Assembly (NCBI GenBank): GCA_947470205.1
Contig: CANISK010000025.1
Coordinates: 1 to 11,786, forward strand
From: Neisseriaceae bacterium
Lineage (GTDB): Bacteria; Pseudomonadota; Gammaproteobacteria; Burkholderiales; UBA11063
Direction: 5' to 3'
Length of the DNA stretch: 11,786 nt
Shown in pieces: positions 1 through 8,000 of the stretch. The translations under genes were made by a program, and so were the position numbers. Every line of letters begins with the position of its first letter. The stretch's first letter is position 1. Under the pieces are notes generated by a model. It did not search any database, was not told the DNA's origin, and saw only the letters and a list, made by a program, of their open reading frames with translations.

Positions 1-222
1 AATATAGCTAAGGCATTTATTCAAAGAGATGATTTAAATTTAGCCTGTGTAGTTGATGTTGCACAAGTTGCGTATCCGAAAATACCAGTAGCAGAAATTG
101 GTGAACCTACAAAAAATATTGATGCTCAAAATGAAGCATTAAGTGATGTGGTTGATATGAATGGCAGTGTACCATTAGTCAATACTTTGGATAAAGTAGA
201 TGATGGAGTAAGTGTATGTTAA
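1..222 (+). CDS. C-terminal fragment of an upstream gene, possibly the conjugative coupling protein (TraD/TrwB type)
   Basis: The reading frame is open from the first base and ends with TAA at 220-222, leaving 73 residues of a protein whose start lies outside the window. The visible tail (starting NIAKAFIQRDDLNL, ending KVDDGVSVC) has no catalytic motif, and I cannot identify it from sequence alone. Its stop overlaps the start of the relaxase gene by 7 bp (216-222), so the two are almost certainly translationally coupled in one operon. In MOBF systems such as R388 and pKM101 the gene just before the relaxase is the VirD4-type coupling ATPase, whose C-terminal tail is variable and often acidic. 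The assignment is therefore by position only. Confidence 0.6.
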   Translation, partial: NIAKAFIQRDDLNLACVVDVAQVAYPKIPVAEIGEPTKNIDAQNEALSDVVDMNGSVPLVNTLDKVDDGVSVC

Positions 223-3011
223 GTATGACTAGAGTATCAGCGGGGCAGGCGGATACATATTATACAGCCGATGATTATTACTTACAAGAAGTTGGGGCTT
301 GGCAAGGAGAACTAGCAAATAAGTTAGGTTTAATTGGGGTAATTAAACAGGATGATTTTAAATCATTAATTCAGGGTACAGACCCAAACGGTAAGTTTCA
401 AGTGTCATCGGGTGGAAAGGAGCATGTTCATACTGCAGGAGTAGATTTAACATTTTCAGCACCTAAATCAGTGAGTATTATGGGATTAGTTGCAAATGAC
501 ATTAAAATAATTGAAGCGCATGATAAAGCAGTAAAAACAACTCTGGATTATATAGAGAAGAACTATACAAATGTGCGAATTAAAGAAAATGGTGGAGTAT
601 CAAGTCAATCAACAAGTAATATGATAGCTGCAAAGTTTCAACACATAAGTAGTCGAGAGTTAGACCCACAATTACATACGCATTGCTTAGTGTTGAACAT
701 GACGCAAAAAGAGAATGGTGATATTAGAGCGATGGATTATAAGGAGGTGTATGATCGAAAAATGTTTTTAGGGCAAATGTATCGTAATGAATTGGCTATG
801 AATTTAAAAGAGTTCGGGTATGGTATTCAAGTAGAAAATAAAGGATTATTTGAAATTGATGGTGTACCTAAAGATTTAATGCAAGCCTTTTCCACCAGAA
901 GTGAGCAAATTAAACAAAGGGTACAAGAATTAAAAGAAAAGTTTCCTAATGTTGGTAACGCAGAATTAAAGGCAATGGCGACTTTAGATACCAGAAAGGT
1001 TAAAGATGAGCCATCTGTTGATGCATTAAAAGAATCATGGGATAAATTAGTTCAGGAACATGGCTTTAGTAAAGCAGAGCTAAATGAATTAACCCACCAA
1101 CCGATTAATGATAATAAAATTAACAAAACTGACATTAACATAGTACTACAGCAAGCTATATCTATTGCTACTGAACATGAGGCGGTGGCAAATAAAGACG
1201 ATATTTTACGTATTGCTAGTAAATTAAGTGTTGGTGATTTTAGATTGAGTGACTTAGAGAGTGGATTTAATGAGCAATCCAATTTGGTGAAGCTTGATGA
1301 TAAATTATATACAACCCCTCAAATAATACAGATGGAACGTGGTATTGTAGAAACTGTACGAAGTGGACAGGATAAATTGGTAAGTATTTTTGGGGTTGAT
1401 GAGTTAAAACAAGGCATACAGGAATATGAAAAATTAAATGGATTTGAATTAACTAGTGGACAAAAAAACGCAATAATTCATGTGTTAAATTCAAGGGATA
1501 GAATAATTGCAATACAGGGTGATGCTGGTACGGGGAAAACTACAATGCTAGATGTGGTTAGATTTATAGCTGAAAAGAAAGAGTGTGAGATTGTCGGGTT
1601 GTCTTTTACGGGTAAAGCAGCTAGTGAAATTGAGGGAGCGAGTACCATTAAGTCAAGAACTGTCGCTAGTTTAGTAAATAGCCAAGATAATCTACATGGC
1701 AAGATTGTAGTGGTAGATGAAGCATCAATGTTATCAATTAAAGACACATCAGCTCTTTTAAAAAAATGTGATAAGGATACTCGAGTTGTTTTAGTGGGGG
1801 ATACCAAGCAATTACAGAGTATTGGGCAAGGTAAGATATTTAGTAGTTTACAAGAAAAACAAGCAATTAGTACAGTTAGAATGTCTGAAGTTCAAAGGCA
1901 AACAAATAGTGAATATAAAGATGTTGTGGATAATTTAGCAGCAAAAAAAGTAGAGATTGCGTTGGCTAAATTGGATACAAAAGGAAAAATTATTCAAATA
2001 AAAGATCAAGATAAAATATTTGAAACGATTACTAATAAGTATCTTGAGAACCATAAGAGTACAATTGTTGTAACTTCAACTAACAAAGATAGAGTAGAAT
2101 TGAATAATAGAATTCGTAATGAACTAATTCAAAATGGTAATGTTAAAGATAATGGGCGAGAGTACCTAACAAGAGCAACAAAAAGTTTAATTGCCGATGA
2201 AAAAAATTATGCCCAAAGTTACTTCACAGGTGACATAGTAGTAGTAAATAAAGAGGGAATTTTAGGCAAAGCCGGAACAGAAGGTAGGATTATTGGCATT
2301 GACAGCATAAATCATATGCTGGAAGTAAAAGTTAAAAATAAAAATCATACAATTGATTTAAAAGACAATGGGCAACACTTACAGTTGTATCAACAAGAAA
2401 ATAAAACATTTGCACAAGGTGATAAAATATTATTTTTGAAAAATGATAGGGGGCTTGAGGTTAAAAACGGGCAAACTGGGGTGATTCAAAATATTTATAA
2501 AGACGGTAGTTTAAAAATTAAGATGGATAATAAAAAAGAACTTAAAATCAATCCATCAACCCAGTATAACTATCTTAGTCATGGTTATGCACTGACTGAT
2601 TATAAAAGTCAAGGGCAAACATCAAAACATGTGATATATCACGCTAATACAAATAATAGTATCAATTTTAATCAGGCTTATGTTGGTATTACTAGAGGTA
2701 AAGAAAGTGTATATATTTATACTAATGATAAAGAGGCTTTATTTGAGAAGGTAAAACATGCACAAATTAAGACAACGACACTGGATTATGATTTTAAAAC
2801 TACACAACAGAGTGTTATTGATAAAGTGGATAAAGTTGCTCAGATTAAAGATAAGTTAACAAAAATTGCCAATAAAATCCCAGAAATAAAAGATGGATTT
2901 GATACAGCCAATAAGAATGAAATAAATTTAGTAAAAAATAGTCAAGAAAAGGTACATGCTAAGGATGACAAAGCTTTACTAAAAAATCATAAAATTGATA
3001 TTTCTCGTTAA
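216..3011 (+). CDS. traI: MOBF-family conjugative relaxase-helicase (TrwC/TraI type)
   Basis: This 931-residue protein would nick the transferred strand at oriT, stay covalently bound to its 5' end, and unwind the plasmid during conjugation. The N-terminal relaxase has the MOBF tyrosine pairs (Y15-Y16 and Y21-Y22), a HD pair at 92-93, the LTFSAPKSVS core at 78-87 and the HUH metal triad H143, H154 and H156 in QHISSRELDPQLHTH. The helicase half (about 400-840) is a SF1 RecD/TraI-type motor: Walker A GDAGTGKTT at 435-443, Walker B VVVDEAS around D501-E502, motif III GDTKQLQSIG at 528-537, RQ at 561-562, and the late motifs HGYALTDYKSQGQT (789-802) and YVGITRG (822-828). The length is close to TrwC (about 970) and well short of F TraI. 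The ATG at 216 has GGAG at 205-208, seven bases upstream, and MLS is the usual family start. No key residue is missing. Confidence 0.97.
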   Translation: MLSMTRVSAGQADTYYTADDYYLQEVGAWQGELANKLGLIGVIKQDDFKSLIQGTDPNGKFQVSSGGKEHVHTAGVDLTFSAPKSVSIMGLVANDIKIIEAHDKAVKTTLDYIEKNYTNVRIKENGGVSSQSTSNMIAAKFQHISSRELDPQLHTHCLVLNMTQKENGDIRAMDYKEVYDRKMFLGQMYRNELAMNLKEFGYGIQVENKGLFEIDGVPKDLMQAFSTRSEQIKQRVQELKEKFPNVGNAELKAMATLDTRKVKDEPSVDALKESWDKLVQEHGFSKAELNELTHQPINDNKINKTDINIVLQQAISIATEHEAVANKDDILRIASKLSVGDFRLSDLESGFNEQSNLVKLDDKLYTTPQIIQMERGIVETVRSGQDKLVSIFGVDELKQGIQEYEKLNGFELTSGQKNAIIHVLNSRDRIIAIQGDAGTGKTTMLDVVRFIAEKKECEIVGLSFTGKAASEIEGASTIKSRTVASLVNSQDNLHGKIVVVDEASMLSIKDTSALLKKCDKDTRVVLVGDTKQLQSIGQGKIFSSLQEKQAISTVRMSEVQRQTNSEYKDVVDNLAAKKVEIALAKLDTKGKIIQIKDQDKIFETITNKYLENHKSTIVVTSTNKDRVELNNRIRNELIQNGNVKDNGREYLTRATKSLIADEKNYAQSYFTGDIVVVNKEGILGKAGTEGRIIGIDSINHMLEVKVKNKNHTIDLKDNGQHLQLYQQENKTFAQGDKILFLKNDRGLEVKNGQTGVIQNIYKDGSLKIKMDNKKELKINPSTQYNYLSHGYALTDYKSQGQTSKHVIYHANTNNSINFNQAYVGITRGKESVYIYTNDKEALFEKVKHAQIKTTTLDYDFKTTQQSVIDKVDKVAQIKDKLTKIANKIPEIKDGFDTANKNEINLVKNSQEKVHAKDDKALLKNHKIDISR

Positions 3012-3046
3012 AATTGGATATATTGATATAGTGGTAAATTTTTGGG

Positions 3047-3069
3047 TTATTCACAAATTTTGTGGATAA
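3047..3069. promoter_or_regulatory. Palindrome made of two opposed DnaA-box matches
   Basis: TTATTCACA at 3047-3055 on the plus strand and TTATCCACA read on the minus strand from 3069 to 3061 both fit the DnaA box consensus TTATNCACA. Together they form a near-perfect palindrome centred on T3058. The arms extend with AAATTTTT (3036-3043) and AAAAATTT (3068-3075) after a GGG interruption. It lies 36 bases after the relaxase stop, so it could also act as a weak AT-rich transcription terminator. DnaA binding is inferred from consensus only. Confidence 0.45.
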
Positions 3070-3372
3070 AAATTTAATATAATTGTGAACCCATTTATTG
3101 AACCAGTAGCATCAATTGTTCTGAAGAAAGTCTTCCTCTCGCTCTAACAAAAATTCTAATTTTATTTTTCGCTATCCCATTCTAGCTGGAATACCCGCAA
3201 CACCCTATAGAATTTAATGTCAAGGGAATGGCGGTAAGTGTTGACTCCCTTAACAATCCCAATTCACCATCACTATGGTGTCACCCTAAGAATCATATAT
3301 TTTAGGGCAAAGCTATATTTTTCTGAGTTGGTTATTAAAACTAGCAGACCACATGTAAATTATTGCCTTGTC

Positions 3373-3417
3373 TACAAAAGTAAGGATGCTAATTATATCG
3401 TTATCCTTACTTTTGTA
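3373..3417. repeat. Perfect 15-bp inverted repeat with 15-base loop
   Basis: The arms TACAAAAGTAAGGAT (3373-3387) and ATCCTTACTTTTGTA (3403-3417) are exact reverse complements separated by 15 bases. No T-run follows, which argues against a simple intrinsic terminator for plus-strand transcription. It ends 107 bases before the start of the next gene, so an operator or an origin-associated hairpin is plausible. Its role is unknown. Confidence 0.8.
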
Positions 3418-3524
3418 TGTATGCATGAATTTTTGCTTTTTGTTCCGAATACCAATCATAAATATGTTAAAATATTGGCATTGCTACAATTGAAGCGTGT
3501 TTTATTTTAAATAAAGGTCATATA

Positions 3525-4667
3525 TTGGAACAAATGATGGAGTTGAGTGTTGAAAACTTAGAGGCAATCCATAGTATGCTTGCATCCTCACATAAAGACT
3601 CAATTCAAGCGTTAAAAAACATTAATTTTGACAATGTTAATGAAAACATGCTACTTACTCATGAAAATAGACAGATACTTGACTCCTTGTTTAATCAAAA
3701 AAGTGCATATTTGTTAGAGATAGCACGAGTTGATTCTTTTTTACAATATTGTAATTTAAATAGTTTATCCTTAAGTAAGAACCAACAAGAAGTTATTATT
3801 GCTTGTCAGAAGTTATGTATTGATTTAAAAGATTCATCAAATAAAGTGTTATCGTGGGTGATAGAAACTAAAGCAAAGATCAATGAATCTGGTTGTAAAG
3901 TTGCAGACGATATCATACTTGAGTCATTTTCTGAAACTAAGTCACCATATTTTGTAGATGGTAAAACAATTTCTGTATCAATGTTTAATAATTATCAAAA
4001 ATATCGAGATATTTTACGAGAAATGCATGCAGAGGTTCTATTCACTGACCCAAAAGAAATGATGGATACTGCGGGTAAAAGACTCGGGGTTAAAGTTAAT
4101 AATAGTCTCCACATTGAAACAGAGCACGAAATGAACGTATTAATAGAGTTTGGATTTTTTCAATACCGTAAAGATAGTAAGAACATTGTAGAACGCTTTT
4201 ATGATAAAAATCATAAATTATATTCAGGACACAAGTTAAAAGTTGCAGAAATACTTAAAAATGGGCGATTTTCATTTTTAGAAGTGATTAAACCAGTTGA
4301 GGTAAATGGGTTGGTAGTTAAAGACCATTTAACTAATGAAACATTTTTAATGATTGATAGTGGATTACATCAATTAGCAAAGAACCACAAAAATTATGCA
4401 GTACTGACACATTATTTGATAACACCTGAATTTATAATGACTACTGGGGCATCAACACCGATACCTTTAAATAGTGATGGTGGTAAAAAAATGTGGGCAG
4501 ATTTTGAAAAATTAATAAATCTTAAAAATGCAAATGCCGTAGCTACATCGTCGTATTATCAAGCAATCGCCGATATATACAAAACAGCCATTCATGATGA
4601 TTTGCTTAAAACCGTTAAATCAACTGTATTACCACTGAGTTATGATAGCCTACATCAAACACACTGA
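3525..4667 (+). CDS. Hypothetical protein, 380 residues, function not recognised
   Basis: I do not recognise this protein. It has no signal peptide, no membrane segment and no nucleotide-binding or nuclease motif that I can see. The first 170 residues look mostly helical, with many Leu, Lys and Asn. Residues 246-312 look strand-rich, with a pattern GRFSFLEVIKP ... NGLVVKDHLT ... FLMIDSGL ... MTTGASTPIP. The start is a judgement: TTG at 3525 has AAAGG at 3513-3517 seven bases upstream, whereas the in-frame ATGs at 3534 and 3537 are 16 or more bases from it. A TTG start is therefore preferred, and the alternative removes only three or four residues. It is flanked by noncoding DNA on both sides, so it is probably a single-gene unit. 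Codon use is AT-rich like its neighbours. Its place between a relaxase and a restriction gene gives no firm clue to function. Confidence 0.8.
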   Translation: MEQMMELSVENLEAIHSMLASSHKDSIQALKNINFDNVNENMLLTHENRQILDSLFNQKSAYLLEIARVDSFLQYCNLNSLSLSKNQQEVIIACQKLCIDLKDSSNKVLSWVIETKAKINESGCKVADDIILESFSETKSPYFVDGKTISVSMFNNYQKYRDILREMHAEVLFTDPKEMMDTAGKRLGVKVNNSLHIETEHEMNVLIEFGFFQYRKDSKNIVERFYDKNHKLYSGHKLKVAEILKNGRFSFLEVIKPVEVNGLVVKDHLTNETFLMIDSGLHQLAKNHKNYAVLTHYLITPEFIMTTGASTPIPLNSDGGKKMWADFEKLINLKNANAVATSSYYQAIADIYKTAIHDDLLKTVKSTVLPLSYDSLHQTH

Positions 4668-4858
4668 TTATGCTGTATTTTATTGCATTGATTTTTAATT
4701 GTCTCCAATTGGGGTTCTATGCACAGCAATGGCATTCGGTTCAGGTTTTTTGAACTCGAACTCATATTTAACACCCATGAATAACGATGGTTAATTGTAA
4801 AAATCAACATTAAAATTTAGTAAAAACATAGTAATATCAAATAATTACATTCAATTTC

Positions 4859-4892
4859 TCAAAATCTCATTGCCGATTTATCCTGAGTATGC
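4859..4892 (+). repeat. Left copy of the inverted repeat bracketing the type ISP gene
   Basis: Read on the plus strand, this 34-base segment matches the reverse complement of 10242-10275 at 29 of 34 positions. The longest exact block is 16 bases (TCTCATTGCCGATTTA, 4865-4880). It lies about 115 bases before the restriction gene start. I find no target-site duplication outside the two copies. Confidence 0.75.
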
Positions 4893-4895
4893 ACT

Positions 4896-4925
4896 AAAAG
4901 GGATTTACGCATCGAACCCCTTTTT
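4896..4925 (+). terminator. Intrinsic terminator-like hairpin
   Basis: AAAAGGG (4896-4902) pairs with CCCTTTT (4918-4924) across a 15-base loop, and the descending arm runs into a T tract (4921-4925). The stem has only three G-C pairs, so it is a weak to moderate terminator. It would separate the hypothetical gene from the restriction gene. Confidence 0.45.
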
Positions 4926-5006
4926 AAATATCAATATGGTAAAATTAACGTTGTGTGTTTAAATTGTAATGGATTCATTCAATCAAAAAAACCATAAGGT
5001 ATCAAA

Positions 5007-8000
5007 ATGTCAGTAATACAAGAGATATTCAATAACTTCCGAGAAAATTCACTAACCCAACGTGAAAAAGGCACATCTTTTGAAGAATTAGTAATTTATT
5101 TTCTACAGCAAGATAAACGCTATGCCTCACAGTTTACAAAAGTACAATCTTACAAAGATTGGGCAAAAGACAATAACCAAAGAGGATTTGACTCGGGGAT
5201 TGACTTAGTCGCAACCAATAACGAAGAATATGAAGAAGGCGGTGGCGGTACTGGTTCTTTCACAGCTGTACAATGTAAATTTTATAATACCACCAGTATA
5301 TCTAAAGCTGGAATAGATAGTTTTGTGGCGGCTTCGGATAAAAATTTTTTTAGCCGAAGAATATTGGTAGACACATCTGAAAAAGGTCTTAATTTAGTTG
5401 TTGCGGCACAATTAGAAAACTCAACTAAAGACTTTACTCGAATATCTTTAGAGCAATTTGAAAATAGCTCAATAGATTGGGTGACTTATCAAAAAACATC
5501 TGTAGTCAAACATTTACCTAAAAAGACATCGCGCCCACATCAAACAGAGGCACTACATCAAACCTTAAAAGGCTTTGCTACTAGTGATAGAGGTAAGCTA
5601 TTAATGGCATGTGGCACTGGTAAAACATTTACTGCGTTAAAAATTGCAGAAAATTATATCCCAGAAAATCGTGCCAAAGAAAATCATGCCAAACAAAATA
5701 AACTAGTATTATTTTTAGTGCCTTCTCTTGCATTAATGAGCCAAACCATTACCGAGTGGGTTATAGAAACTACCACCCCACTACATTTATTTGCAGTATG
5801 CTCTGATGTTAAAGTTGGGACAAGAAAAAAAATGATGGGTGATATAGCTGGTACAGATATTCATGATTTAGCCTACCCCGCAACTACTGATGCAAAAAAA
5901 TTAGCAGACAAAATAGCGAACAAAATATCAATAGCAAAAACAACCCACCCAGATAAAATGACGGTAGTGTTTTCGACCTATCAATCAATTGATGTTATTC
6001 ATAATGCTCAAACACAATATGGAATGCGTGCATTTGATTTGATTATCTGTGATGAAGCCCACAGAACCACAGGAGCCACATTACTGGGTGAAGATGACGC
6101 AAAATTTGTAAGGATACATAATAACGATTTTATTAAAGGTGCTAAACGTCTGTATATGACGGCTACACCAAGGATTTACATAGATCAAGTTAAAGAAAAA
6201 GCAAAAGAAAAATCTGCCGATGTATACTCAATGGATGATGTTGCTACATATGGACAAGTATTTTATAGTTTAAAATTTGGTGAGGCTGTGGAATGCGGTT
6301 TATTATCCGATTATAAAGTATTAGTTTTAGCTGTTGATGAAACGGAAGTGGCAAAAGACATACAAAAGAGATTATCCGATTCGGAAGATGGACTAAAGCT
6401 AGATGATGCGACTAAAATGATTGGATGTTATAAGGCTTTGATTAAACATGGGATTGAGATTAACAGTGCCCATATCCAACGTGCGGTGGCATTTTGTAAT
6501 AGTATCAAATCCTCTAAACTATTTACCAATGAATTTGGGTTGGTAGTTAAAGAGTATCTATCACAATATCCTGACGTAAGTGATGTGGTGTGCGAATTGC
6601 AACACGTGGATGGCACAATGGATGCAACTGAAAGAACCACTAAATTATCATGGTTAAAAGAAAACACAAAAGAAGCGTGTAGAATATTAAGTAATGCTAG
6701 GTGTTTATCTGAAGGTGTAGATGTGCCATCATTAGATGCAGTTATGTTTATTCATGGGAGAAAATCTCAAATAGATATAGTGCAATCCGTAGGACGTGTG
6801 ATGAGAATTTCCCCTGGTAAAAAACTAGGTTATGTGATTATACCAGTTGGGATACCTGCTGGAATCAACGCAGATGAAGCACTAAATACTAATGTTAATT
6901 ATCAAATAGTGTGGGACGTATTGAATGCCTTAAGGTCACATGATGAAAGACTGGATGCTAATATAAATAAAATAGAATTATTGGATAATTTATCAGATAA
7001 AATCGAGGCAATAAAAGACCGCATTGAAATTGTTGCAACAGTTAAAAATTTACCACAACATAAGAAAAAAGAAGATAATACCACTGGTATCGGTGGTGGT
7101 GCCAATTCTCATGATAGAGGAGACGATGATGACGGTGATGGTGGTGATAGCCGTGATAACAAAAATAACAATATCAATCTAGCAATAGATTCAAAACAAA
7201 TCGGACAACAAGGTGTATTGGAGCTAACTAATGACTCGATACAAAGAGCAATTTTAGCGCGTATTGTAGATAAATGTGGCACGAGGACGTATTGGGAAGA
7301 TTGGGCAAATGATATATCGGATATAGCCAACAAACACATTACTCGAATTAAAGTAACATTAGAGGACAAATCTAGCACAGCATATCAAAAATTTCAAGAA
7401 TTTGTAGATGACCTAAAAGACAATATCAACGATTCCATATCCAATGATGAAGTGATAGAAATGTTAGCGCAACATATCATCACCAAACCAGTATTTAACG
7501 CGTTATTTAATAATTATAACTTCACAGAACATAATTCCATATCTAAATCTATGCAAAGCGTTTTAGATATCTTAGATAAGCATAATATTAACAACGAAGC
7601 ACAAAAATTAGACAAATTTTATGCGAGTGTGAAACGACGAGCAGATGGGATTAATTCACCAGAGGCAAAACAAACAATTATTACTGATCTTTATGATAAA
7701 TTCTTCCGTAATGCATTCCCAAGAATGACTGAACGATTAGGGATAGTATACACCCCAGTAGAATGTATAGATTTTATTATTCATAGCGTTAATGATGTTT
7801 TAAAACAAGAATTTGCTCAAGAATTGGGTGACCAAAATACCCATATCATTGATCCATTCACCGGAACAGGTACATTTATCACCAGACTAATGCAAAGTGG
7901 TTTATTATCTAAAAAACAGCTAGAATATAAATATAACCTACGAGAAAAACAATTCAACGGCGAAAAGCTATACACCACAGAGTTACACGCCAATGAGATA

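Larger units (their letters stand above)
3012..3524. other. Noncoding gap after the relaxase, rich in inverted repeats
   Basis: No convincing gene is present. The stretch holds the DnaA-box palindrome (3047-3069), an imperfect inverted repeat with arms at 3219-3227 and 3246-3254 (one mismatch in nine), a 6-bp stem with a 4-base loop (CACCAT/ATGGTG, 3265-3280), a stem with arms at 3284-3291 and 3300-3307 that includes one G-T pair, and a perfect 15-bp inverted repeat (3373-3417). The concentration of hairpins is compatible with an origin, an operator cluster or remnants of small mobile elements. I see no iteron array, and the few promoter-like hexamers before the next gene are too weak to call. 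Confidence 0.6.
4668..5006. other. Noncoding gap before the restriction-modification gene
   Basis: No gene is seen. The gap contains a small hairpin (GTTCA at 4739-4743 with TGAAC at 4751-4755), the left copy of the inverted repeat that brackets the restriction gene (4859-4892), and a terminator-like hairpin (4896-4925). TAAAAT (4940-4945) and TGTAAT (4965-4970) each match five of six positions of a -10 box, but neither has a convincing -35 box at normal spacing. The promoter of the downstream gene is therefore not located. Confidence 0.6.

Noticed and set aside
1052..1807. Two minus-strand frames within the relaxase gene
   Set aside because: Antisense to conserved relaxase-helicase sequence. 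The hydrophobic look comes from reading AT-rich codons backwards.
3238..3510. Possible 90-residue plus-strand gene starting with GTG
   Set aside because: It runs through several hairpins, including the perfect 15-bp inverted repeat, has no good ribosome site, and its product looks like translated AT-rich noncoding DNA.
6428..7378. Three minus-strand frames within the type ISP gene
   Set aside because: All are antisense shadows of the helicase and linker coding sequence.
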